Assembly: GCF_011038975.1 (NCBI RefSeq)
Contig: NZ_JAAKEC010000008.1
Location: forward strand, 62,001 to 126,000
Length of the DNA: 64,000 nucleotides
Origin: Adlercreutzia sp. ZJ176
Lineage (GTDB): Bacteria > Actinomycetota > Coriobacteriia > Coriobacteriales > Eggerthellaceae
Direction: 5' to 3'
A model generated the notes under the pieces. It did no database searches. It was given only the letters and a program-made list of their open reading frames with translations, and was not told the DNA's origin. The position numbers were made by a program, and so were the translations under genes. This document shows positions 52,630 to 59,564 of this stretch, in pieces (the stretch's first letter is position 1; each line of letters opens with the position of its first letter).

Positions 52630-52844
52630 TTCGCAAGCTCCCTGAACACGTCGGCGTACTCGTCCATGAAGTCTATTGCCACGTCCACGGCTTCCATAGA
52701 GGAATCACGGGCGGCGGCGGGGCTAATCGTCACCCACGGCTTGTTGTTCTTTAGGACCGTCACCGGGCGACCCGTTCTGTTTATCTCGGCAGTTACGCGC
52801 GAAAAGTTGTCCTTTGCCTCGGCAAGACCTATCGTGATGGCCAT
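52626..52844 (-). CDS. phd: Phd-type antitoxin
   Basis: A 72-residue partner for the Doc toxin: GLAEAKDNFSRVTAEINRTG and VTVLKNNKPWVTISPA form the Phd/YefM DNA-binding half, and an acidic C-terminus (AVDVAIDFMDEYADVFRELA) would bind the toxin. TGGAGGCATC precedes the ATG. Its promoter contains a perfect palindrome that covers the -10, in keeping with autoregulation. Confidence 0.9.
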   Translation of the reverse strand: MAITIGLAEAKDNFSRVTAEINRTGRPVTVLKNNKPWVTISPAAARDSSMEAVDVAIDFMDEYADVFRELAK

Positions 52845-52872
52845 GATGCCTCCATTGCCTCGAATTTGACTT

Positions 52873-52908
52873 GGCTAGAATTCTAGCCACTTTAAGCCCG
52901 CGGCTCAA
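52873..52908 (-). promoter_or_regulatory. phd-doc promoter with perfect 16-bp palindromic operator
   Basis: -35 TTGAGC (52903-52908) and -10 TAGAAT (52880-52885) are 17 nt apart. GGCTAGAATTCTAGCC (52873-52888), a perfect palindrome, contains the -10, so binding of Phd there would block RNA polymerase. Confidence 0.7.
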
Positions 52909-52974
52909 TGGCCGGCTTGAGTCAACTGGAACGCACCCGAGAATCGCATCCGTTGAAGCGAGCCATCACCCCCC

Positions 52975-53136
52975 CATATCATCCCAGGCGGGCAGCCTCC
53001 CGTGTCATCCTGAGCGGGCCATCACTCCCCATATCATCCCAAGCGGGCAGCCTCCCGCGTCATCCCAAGCGGGCAGCCTCCCGCGTCATCCCAAGCGGGC
53101 ATTTCCCCCGTGTCATCCTGAGCGGGCATTTCCCCC
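52975..53136. repeat. Six tandem 26-28-bp units derived from the element's left end
   Basis: Units such as GCGTCATCCCAAGCGGGCAG plus CCTCCC follow each other up to the start of element copy 3. Each begins with the TCATCCTGAGCG (or TCATCCCAAGCG) end of the 128-bp element. Confidence 0.75.
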
Positions 53137-53264
53137 GTGTCATCCTGAGCGAGCGAAGCGAGTCGAAGGATCTGGCCCCGAGCATGACGCGCCCGCATGC
53201 GCACTCCACTTGCAACCAGATCCTTCGACTCCGCGCCCTCCGGGCGCTCCGCTCAGGATGACAC
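53137..53264. repeat. Dispersed 128-bp palindromic element, copy 3 (inverted)
   Basis: Same ends as the copies at 31.8 and 35.9 kb but in the opposite internal orientation: the GAGCGAAGCGAG arm is now on the left and the CGCCCTCCGGGCGC arm on the right. Confidence 0.8.
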
Positions 53265-53310
53265 GAGGGAAATGCCTGCGCATCCCGCGCCTCGCACGTC
53301 CCGCGCACCC

Positions 53311-53518
53311 CGCGCCTCGCACGTCCCGCGCACCAGCGCAGCCACGCCCGCACGCCACCCGTCGCCGGCACGCAACCCCGCACGCCAATACGCATCCCGT
53401 GCTCAGACACGCTGCCACCAAACATCACGCACGCCACGCCAGGCAGCCATGCCCACGCGCGCCTCGCGCGTCCCGCGCGCTAGCGCAGCCACGCCCGCAC
53501 GCCACCCGTCGCCGACAC
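53311..53518. repeat. Pair of 61-bp near-identical direct repeats
   Basis: 53311-53371 and 53458-53518 share 57 of 61 bases, beginning CGCGCCTCGC and ending GTCGCC(G/A)CAC-like. Shorter copies of CGCGCCTCGC(A/G) also occur at 53286 and 53520. The rest of the 53265-53555 gap is low-complexity; I see no gene in it. Confidence 0.65.
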
Positions 53519-53555
53519 CCCGCGCCTCGCATGTCCCGCGCCACGCCCGCACGCA

Positions 53556-53586
53556 ACAAAAAAACGGCCCCGGTTTCCCGGGGCCG
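53556..53586 (-). terminator. Intrinsic terminator of the first AGCS symporter
   Basis: CGGCCCCGG pairs with CCGGGGCCG around a 4-nt loop, followed on the minus strand by seven T residues. A textbook example. Confidence 0.9.
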
Positions 53587-53616
53587 CCTTGCATAAGCGG
53601 GGTATGCCGCCCTTCC

Positions 53617-55047
53617 CTACTTACTCTCGAGCTGAGGGATCGGGGTCTCGTCGAGCTCGCCGAGGTTGCCCTCGTAGACGTAGTGGCGCGTCTCGCGCGC
53701 GATCAGGCCGGAGAGCAGCAGCACCATGATGATGTTGGGCACAGCCATGAGCGCGTTGGTGATGTCGGAGATGGTCCAGACCACGTCGCCGATGCCGATG
53801 GCGCCGAGGAACGCCACGATCACGTAGAGCACCTGATAGGGGCGGATGGCCCTCTTGCCGAACAGGTAGGTGACGCAGCGATTGCCGTAGTAGCTCCAAC
53901 CCAGGATGGTGGAGTACGCGAACAGGATCATGCCGAACACGAGGATCGGCGTGCCGATGTAGGGGATCTCGGCGAACGCGGCGCTCGTGAGCTGCGCGCC
54001 GGCGGTGATGGAGCCCGCCATGATCTGCGCCTGAAGGTCGGCGTTGCCGAGCATGGTGGACACGAGCACGAGGCCCGTGAGCAGGCAGATGACCACGGTG
54101 TCCCAGAAGGTGCCCGTCATGGACACGAGCGCCTGGCGCGCCGGGTTGCGCGTGGAGGCGGCGGACGCCACGATGGGCGCCGAGCCGAGGCCGGACTCGT
54201 TGGAGAACAGGCCGCGCGCGCAGCCGAACTGCAGCGCCAGCATGAGGCCGCTTCCCAGAGCGCCGCCGAACGCCGCCTTCGGGGTGAAGGCGCACTCGAC
54301 GATCAGGCAGAGCGCCGGCCAGACGTACTCCCAGTTCATGCCGAGGATCATGATGCAGCCCCACGCGTAGGCCAGCGCCATGAACGGCACGAGCTTCTCG
54401 CACACGCGCGAGATCACCTTCACGCCGCCGAAGATGACGGCCGACACCATGATCACGATGGCCAAGCCGATGCCCCAGGTGGGGATGCCCGGCAGGTTCG
54501 TGGTGATGACCTCGGTCATGGCGGAGGACTGCACCGCCGAGCCGATGCCGAACGAGGCGACGGCGGCGAACACCGCGAACGCGCCCGCGCCGAGCATCGC
54601 CCACCACGGGGTGGTGCCGTCGCCCTTCTTGAAGGCGCGCTTCCACGCGTACATGGCGCCGCCGAGCATGTTGCCGTTGTGGTCCTTCACGCGGTACTTC
54701 ACCGCGGCGTACGTCTCGGAGTACTTGGTGGCGATGCCGAACACGCCGGTGAGCCACATCCACAGCACCGCGCCCGGGCCGCCCGCGATGATGGCCGTGC
54801 CCACGCCCACGATGTTGCCCGTGCCGATGGTGGCTGACAGCGCCGTGCACAGCGCGCCGAACTGGCTGATGTCGCCCGGAGCGTCCGGGTCCTTGGTGAT
54901 CGACAGCTTGATGGCCGTCGGAAGCTTGCGCTGGATGAAGCCCGTCCTGAAAGTCATGAAGATGTGCGAGCCCAGAAGGAGGACCAGCATCGGAATGCCC
55001 CAGACGAAGCTGTCAACCGCATTGATGACGTCGATTACCGCTTCCAT
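53617..55047 (-). CDS. Alanine/glycine:cation symporter (AGCS) family, copy 1
   Basis: A 476-residue sodium:alanine/glycine symporter with about 11 helices. The conserved family stretch ATIGTGNIVGVGTAIIAGGP, GAVLWMWLTGVFGIATKYSE, then RGLFSNESGLGSAPIVASAA are all present, and WSYYGNRCVTYLFGK near the C-terminus is the usual ending of the transport core. GGGAAAGAGACGC precedes the ATG. The paralogue immediately downstream is very similar; the two probably arose by tandem duplication. It has its own promoter and terminator. Confidence 0.94.
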   Translation of the reverse strand: MEAVIDVINAVDSFVWGIPMLVLLLGSHIFMTFRTGFIQRKLPTAIKLSITKDPDAPGDISQFGALCTALSATIGTGNIVGVGTAIIAGGPGAVLWMWLTGVFGIATKYSETYAAVKYRVKDHNGNMLGGAMYAWKRAFKKGDGTTPWWAMLGAGAFAVFAAVASFGIGSAVQSSAMTEVITTNLPGIPTWGIGLAIVIMVSAVIFGGVKVISRVCEKLVPFMALAYAWGCIMILGMNWEYVWPALCLIVECAFTPKAAFGGALGSGLMLALQFGCARGLFSNESGLGSAPIVASAASTRNPARQALVSMTGTFWDTVVICLLTGLVLVSTMLGNADLQAQIMAGSITAGAQLTSAAFAEIPYIGTPILVFGMILFAYSTILGWSYYGNRCVTYLFGKRAIRPYQVLYVIVAFLGAIGIGDVVWTISDITNALMAVPNIIMVLLLSGLIARETRHYVYEGNLGELDETPIPQLESK

Positions 55048-55395
55048 AGCGTCTCTTTCCCTTGTGTGGTGAACCGTTTCCCGTGACGCGAAAGAGCTTG
55101 TGTCGAAAGGGGTTTGCTCGACAGGACGACCGACGGGATGGCCGCCGGGGTGCGGCGAAAGCCGTTTCGGCAGAAGCACTTTAACGCGCTAAAGTAGCTG
55201 CATTATAGGCAGAAGCGAGCGCTCGATTTGTTAACAAGCTGAAAACTGTCAGCGAACGGAGAGCACGCGCCGCCGCGTGGCAAGACGGGCGCCAGCGAGC
55301 GGCTGGCGCGGGCCTCAGTGCGGGCAGCCGCGCGAGCCCAGGCGCAAGCAGCCGCGCGAGCCCAGCGAGCCCACGCGCCGGCGCAAGCGACAGGC
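55048..55395. other. Intergenic region between the two AGCS genes
   Basis: Contains the promoter and leader of copy 1 (minus strand; see the entry at 55.2 kb) and the 3' end of copy 2. Two direct repeats GCAGCCGCGCGAGCCCAG (55324-55341 and 55348-55365, period 24) lie after the copy 2 stop. No gene is seen here, nor a clear terminator for copy 2. Confidence 0.6.
55178..55207 (-). promoter_or_regulatory. -10 and operator-like dyad before AGCS copy 1
   Basis: TATAAT (55202-55207) is followed, just past the expected start site, by ACTTTA-ACGCGC-TAAAGT (55178-55195), a perfect 6-bp inverted repeat. A regulator bound there could block early elongation. The leader to the ATG is about 150 nt. Confidence 0.45.
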
Positions 55396-56820
55396 CTACT
55401 TCCCCTTGACCACGGGGATGGGCGCGTCGCACACCTCGTCGAGGTGGCCCTCGTAGACGTAGTGGCGCGTCTCGCGCGCGATCAGGCCGGAGAGCAGCAG
55501 GATGGCGATGATGTTCGGTATGGCCATGAGCGCGTTGCCGATGTCCGAGATCGTCCAGACCACGTCCCCCACCCCGACGGCGCCGAGGGCCGCCACGATC
55601 ACGTACACCACCTGGTACGGGATGTTGGCGCGGCTGCCGAGCAGGTAGGTGACGCAGCGGTTGCCGTAGTAGCTCCAGCCTAGGATGGTGGAGTAGGAGA
55701 ACGCCACCATGCCGAGCACGAGGATGGGCGTGCCCAGGTACGGGATCTTCGCGAAGGCCGTCGAGGCCAGCGCCGCGCCCGTGTAGATGCTCGGGTTCTC
55801 GAGGATCTGCGCCTGGATGTCGGGGTAGCTGATCATGGTAGACACGAGCACGAGCCCCGTGAGCAGGCAGATGACCACCGTCGACCAGAACGTGCCCGTC
55901 ATGGCGATGAGCGCCTGCTCGGCGGGGTTCTTGGTCTTGGCGGCAGCCGCCACGATGGGGGCGGTCCCCAGGCCGCTCTCGTTGGAGAACAGCCCGCGCG
56001 CGCAGCCGTACTGCAGCGCCGTCGCCAGGCCACTCCCCACGGCCCCGCCGAACGCCGCCTGGGGCGTGAACGCGCACGTGAGGATCATCAGGACCGCCTC
56101 GCCGAGAACGCTCCAGTTCAGCACCATGATGACGAGGCATCCCGCCGCGTAGGCCACGGCCATGAAGGGCACGAGCTTCTCGCACACGCGCGAGATCGAC
56201 CTCACGCCGCCGAAGATGACGGCCGACACCGCGACCACGATGACCACCGCCACGGCCTCCTTGGGGATGGCCGGGATCGACGAGGTGATGATGCCCGACA
56301 TGGCGGAAGCCTGCACCGCGCTGCCCGTGCCGATGGTGGCGACGACGGCGAACGCCGCGAAGGCCACCGCGCCCGCCTTCGCCCACCACGGGACGGAGCC
56401 GTCCGCGCGCGCGAAGGCGCGCTCCCACACGTACATGGCGCCGCCGAGCATCTGGCCGGCGTGGTCGCGCACACGGTACTTGATGGAGGCGTACACCTCG
56501 ACGTACTTGGTGGCGATGCCGAAGATGCCGGCGATCCACATCCAGAGCACCGCGCCCGGCCCGCCCGCGAGGATGGCCGTGGCCACGCCCACGATGGAGC
56601 CGGTGCCGATGGTGGCCGCGAGCGCCGTGGCCAGCGCGCCGAAGTTGGAGATGTCGCCCTTGCCGTCGGGATCGCTCGCGAGCGACATGCGGATGGCGGC
56701 CGGCAGCTTGCGCTGGATGAAGCCCGTGCGGACGGTGAGGTAGAGGTGCGTGCCCAAGAGCAGGGCTATCATGGCGGGACCCCAGACGAAGGAGTCGATG
56801 GCGTTGAGTATCTCAGTCAT
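55396..56820 (-). CDS. Alanine/glycine:cation symporter (AGCS) family, copy 2
   Basis: A 474-residue paralogue of copy 1, around two thirds identical by eye, with the same signature blocks: ATIGTGSIVGVATAILAGGP, GAVLWMWIAGIFGIATKYVE, CARGLFSNESGLGTAPIVAA. Amino-acid differences are spread out, so it is not a recent duplication. The start ATG has no ribosome site; TACAAT lies 11 nt upstream of it, so a very short or missing leader is possible. Upstream lies one copy of the 51-bp repeat that also bounds the toxin-antitoxin pair. Confidence 0.94.
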   Translation of the reverse strand: MTEILNAIDSFVWGPAMIALLLGTHLYLTVRTGFIQRKLPAAIRMSLASDPDGKGDISNFGALATALAATIGTGSIVGVATAILAGGPGAVLWMWIAGIFGIATKYVEVYASIKYRVRDHAGQMLGGAMYVWERAFARADGSVPWWAKAGAVAFAAFAVVATIGTGSAVQASAMSGIITSSIPAIPKEAVAVVIVVAVSAVIFGGVRSISRVCEKLVPFMAVAYAAGCLVIMVLNWSVLGEAVLMILTCAFTPQAAFGGAVGSGLATALQYGCARGLFSNESGLGTAPIVAAAAKTKNPAEQALIAMTGTFWSTVVICLLTGLVLVSTMISYPDIQAQILENPSIYTGAALASTAFAKIPYLGTPILVLGMVAFSYSTILGWSYYGNRCVTYLLGSRANIPYQVVYVIVAALGAVGVGDVVWTISDIGNALMAIPNIIAILLLSGLIARETRHYVYEGHLDEVCDAPIPVVKGK

Positions 56821-56853
56821 AGTGGTTCGCCATTGTAACCTTCTGCCCGCGCC

Positions 56854-56904
56854 CGCGCAGCGACGATTCGGCGACGGTCCCCGCCCCACGAAAAATGCGA
56901 AACG
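56854..56904. repeat. 51-bp direct repeat flanking mntA-hepT, left copy
   Basis: Begins CGCGCAGCGACGATTCGGCG and ends ATGCGAA(A)CG. It differs from the right copy at 57608 by two bases in 51. Confidence 0.85.
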
Positions 56905-56919
56905 AGCCGGGGCGCCAGG

Positions 56920-57258
56920 CTACTCCTCGGACAGTGTGGACTCTATCCAGGACCTCATGCGCGGATAGTCCTCCGTCGAGGTCTTGTAGACCGTCGCGAA
57001 CGAGAGCGTGAAGTACCCGTGAGCGTAGACGTCGCGAGTTCTCGCCGCAAACCGCAGCTCCGTGTCCGGGTGCTTCGCATAGAACTCAGCGCTGAGGCTC
57101 TTGGCGAGCTCGCCTATGTTGATCGACGTCATCGAGGCGGCGCGCTCGACTGTTTCGTTGCCGAGGAACTCGGCTTGGCTCATGCCGTCAAGCAGCTGCT
57201 CCAGGTATTCGATCTCCGAGACGATCTTCTCGAGGATCCTGCGGTCACGCTCGTTCAT
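56920..57258 (-). CDS. hepT: HepT-type HEPN toxin
   Basis: A 112-residue ribonuclease toxin of the HEPN fold. The active-site motif R-x4-H-x-Y appears as RDVYAHGY, and RRILEKIVSEIEYLEQLLDG is the first helix. The DUF86-like layout with GNETVERAASMTSINIGELA is typical of HepT. Its start overlaps the mntA gene by 14 nt. The toxin is normally silenced by MntA adding AMP to the tyrosine of that motif. The pair lies between 51-bp direct repeats. Confidence 0.9.
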   Translation of the reverse strand: MNERDRRILEKIVSEIEYLEQLLDGMSQAEFLGNETVERAASMTSINIGELAKSLSAEFYAKHPDTELRFAARTRDVYAHGYFTLSFATVYKTSTEDYPRMRSWIESTLSEE

Positions 57259-57565
57259 AGAGCGGCACCACCTTCGTCACCTGCAGAAGAGATCCGTCTG
57301 GAGGGGGATCCTGAATGACGTCTACAGGGAGGCCGAGCTGCTCCTCCATGCTCGACAGCACCTTGGCCAGCGTGAACAAGCTTACTATAGCCGACTCGAA
57401 CGAGACGAGCAGGTCGACGTCAGAGGCTTGGGAGGCGCGTCCTTCCGCATAGCTCCCGAAGAGGGAGACGCGAGCAATCCGCTCCTCCTCGCGAGCGCGC
57501 GCGTTATAGGCGACGGCAGCCTTCGAGACGGCGCTTCTCAGCTCGTCCAGCGAATACGGAGCCAT
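57245..57565 (-). CDS. mntA: MntA-type nucleotidyltransferase antitoxin
   Basis: A 106-residue minimal nucleotidyltransferase. The family motif GSYAEGRASQASDVDLLV (GSx10DxD) binds the magnesium-nucleotide. It adds AMP groups to HepT and thereby blocks it. AAGGAGGTGTCC precedes the chosen ATG, two codons after an alternative one. TATAAT lies 35 nt upstream, at the edge of the right-hand 51-bp repeat, so the pair carries its own promoter. Confidence 0.9.
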   Translation of the reverse strand: MAPYSLDELRSAVSKAAVAYNARAREEERIARVSLFGSYAEGRASQASDVDLLVSFESAIVSLFTLAKVLSSMEEQLGLPVDVIQDPPPDGSLLQVTKVVPLYERA

Positions 57566-57600
57566 GGACACCTCCTTCAGTCAAACGAAGACGCTGGTTC

Positions 57601-57606
57601 ATTATA
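57601..57606 (-). promoter_or_regulatory. -10 hexamer for mntA-hepT
   Basis: Consensus TATAAT on the minus strand; the 51-bp repeat begins 1 nt upstream of it, so the repeat supplies the upstream half of this promoter. Confidence 0.5.
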
Positions 57607-57607
57607 C

Positions 57608-57658
57608 CGCGCAGCGACGATTCGGCGACGGCCCCCGCCCCACGAAAAATGCGAAGCG
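57608..57658. repeat. 51-bp direct repeat flanking mntA-hepT, right copy
   Basis: Same sequence as 56854-56904 with two substitutions; both copies are on the same strand. Confidence 0.85.
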
Positions 57659-57741
57659 GAGAAGAGACGCAGGCGGTGCGCTTGGCGGGGCGGCGGGCAG
57701 CGCGGGGCGGCAGGCGGTACAGGCCTGCCCCAGGCCGTGCG

Positions 57742-59067
57742 TCAGCGGGTCTTGAAGGTGAAGGTCGCGGGGTTGGCGGTCTGCAGCCAGGCGAGGTAGG
57801 TGTCAGGGCTGTGGGCCGTGAGCGCCGAGGTCACGTCGATGCTGGCGAGCGCGCCTGCTGCCTGCGCGAGCGCAGCCGCCCCGCCCGAGCCCTCCGACAC
57901 CCGCGCGAGCGCCGATGCGCACGCCTCGAGCACGTCGGCGGGCAGCGGGCTCTCGCGCCGGTCGCCCACCACCTCGCAGCGCGTGAGCGCAGACCGGGCG
58001 GCGCTCATGTGGTTGTACGCCGCACGGTAGGCCACGTGCTCCCGCGCGGGGAGCTCGACCGTCATGCCGTACGCGCCGTAGCCCCACGCGGCAAGCGGAA
58101 GGCTCGGTACCGCGTCAGCTGGGTTCACCACGTTGAAGATGCCCGCATACGCCTTATTTGCGCGCTCGGGTGAGCGCGTGCTGTTCGGCGCGGCGAACGT
58201 GTAGGCGTGCACGCCGGCGTACGACCCCTCGTCGATCAGGTCGGCAGCCAGGAGGTTCACCACCGCCCCTCCCCTGCTGTGCCCGAAGAGGAGCACGTGG
58301 GTGGTGCGCTGGTCGAGGCCATGGCGCTCCAGGTAGGCACCGAGCGCCGAGCGCGCCTCGTCGGCGGCGCGGGCGAACCCGCGATGGTCCGCCTCGCCTG
58401 CATCAGGGCCGAGCGCGCAGTTGAAGTTGCTCAGCCACTCGCTCCCGTAGGTGCCGCGCACGCCCACGAGCACCACGTCGCCCGCGACGCGCCCGTCTGA
58501 GGCGACGAGCTCCTTGCGCGCGAGCGCGTAGGCCGCCACGTCCGTCGAGCCCGAAAGCGCATTCGCCACCTCGTCGACGACGCGGCTGCGGCCCTCGTAC
58601 GCGCTCACGTCGACGTCACAAAAGCCGAGCGCGCCTAAGGCCTCGACCGCGTAGGCGCGGCCTCCGGGCGCGCCGTAGCTCGACTGCGCGTTCACCGCGG
58701 CGCTCAGCGCGGCGCAGGTCGCAGCCAGGTCGTTGTTGTAGGAGCGGGAGCCGTCGATGAGCCACGCGTTGTCGAAAGCCACCTGCGCCTCGGCCACGTG
58801 TCCGCCGCCCACGCCTGCCAGCTCGCTCGCGTAGGCGACCGTGACCGACTCGGAGCGCGCAGCGGGCAGGGCGGGCAGCGGGCGCGTGAAGGCGTCTTCG
58901 GCGAGCGCCGTCGGGGCAGGCGCCGCAAGCGCCACGTCAGGCGCGCGGCGCACCATGTCGGCTATGACCGTCGAGGCCGCGTGCACGCCCGCCGCCCCGA
59001 GCGCCAGCATGAGCACGAGGCCCAGCGCCACCACGCGGACCAACGTCGACGTCTTCTCCTCAGCCAC
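57742..59067 (-). CDS. Membrane-attached lipase (class 3-like) family protein
   Basis: A 441-residue serine hydrolase with one N-terminal membrane helix or signal (LVRVVALGLVLMLALGAAGV) and an extracellular domain. VLLFGHSRGGAVVNLLAADL is the lipase nucleophile elbow with the catalytic serine, YTFAAPNSTRSPERANKAYA is typical of class 3 lipases, and VNPADAVPSLPLAAWGYG carries the catalytic aspartate. The histidine is likely in the YNHMSAARSAL region. GTG is chosen as start because AAGGGAG lies 6 nt upstream. It is not linked to other lipid genes here. Confidence 0.85.
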   Translation of the reverse strand: MAEEKTSTLVRVVALGLVLMLALGAAGVHAASTVIADMVRRAPDVALAAPAPTALAEDAFTRPLPALPAARSESVTVAYASELAGVGGGHVAEAQVAFDNAWLIDGSRSYNNDLAATCAALSAAVNAQSSYGAPGGRAYAVEALGALGFCDVDVSAYEGRSRVVDEVANALSGSTDVAAYALARKELVASDGRVAGDVVLVGVRGTYGSEWLSNFNCALGPDAGEADHRGFARAADEARSALGAYLERHGLDQRTTHVLLFGHSRGGAVVNLLAADLIDEGSYAGVHAYTFAAPNSTRSPERANKAYAGIFNVVNPADAVPSLPLAAWGYGAYGMTVELPAREHVAYRAAYNHMSAARSALTRCEVVGDRRESPLPADVLEACASALARVSEGSGGAAALAQAAGALASIDVTSALTAHSPDTYLAWLQTANPATFTFKTR

Positions 59068-59223
59068 GGCCGTCTCCCTTCGCTCCAGCTTTCGCCGTCT
59101 TCGACGGTTCAAAGTCTAAGGAGCGAACCTTACCGCAGACTTACACGCCCGTGACATTTTCCTCGGCGTTTCCAGCACGTTGAGGAGAGGAGGCGAAATC
59201 GGGGCGCAGACGTCAGCTTCTCC

Positions 59224-59562
59224 CTACTCGAAGCGGTAGAGGTCGCGCGTGGCCCTCTGGAAGTCCTCGTACACCTCGAGCGCGACGGCCTCGTCGGCGA
59301 CCAGCTCGAACGCGGCGGGCTGGCCCTCTTCGTCGACCTCGGTCACCTCGAGCAGCACCACCTCGCCCGACGAGCACGCCGGGCTGTCCTCGTCAACCGG
59401 GAAGAAGAACCCGTACGAGCGCCCCTCGTGCAGGACGAGCCCCAGAAACTCGAGCTCGACCACGTCGCCCCGCTCGTCTTCGAACGAGAACGTGACGCCC
59501 TCCTCCACCGGGGGGCAGAAGTTCGGCGCGCTTCCCTCGCGTATGCTTCCCTGATCGGCCAT
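59224..59562 (-). CDS. DUF1292-type acidic protein
   Basis: A 112-residue, strongly acidic protein with the DUF1292 core: VTFSFEDERGDVVELEFLGL, VLHEGRSYGFFFPVDED, EVVLLEVTEVDEEG. Function unknown. It follows secDF by only 2 nt, so it is co-transcribed with it, and may be a small cytoplasmic partner. The ATG lacks a strong ribosome site (overlap with secDF tail). Confidence 0.85.
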   Translation of the reverse strand: MADQGSIREGSAPNFCPPVEEGVTFSFEDERGDVVELEFLGLVLHEGRSYGFFFPVDEDSPACSSGEVVLLEVTEVDEEGQPAAFELVADEAVALEVYEDFQRATRDLYRFE

Positions 59563-59564
59563 GG

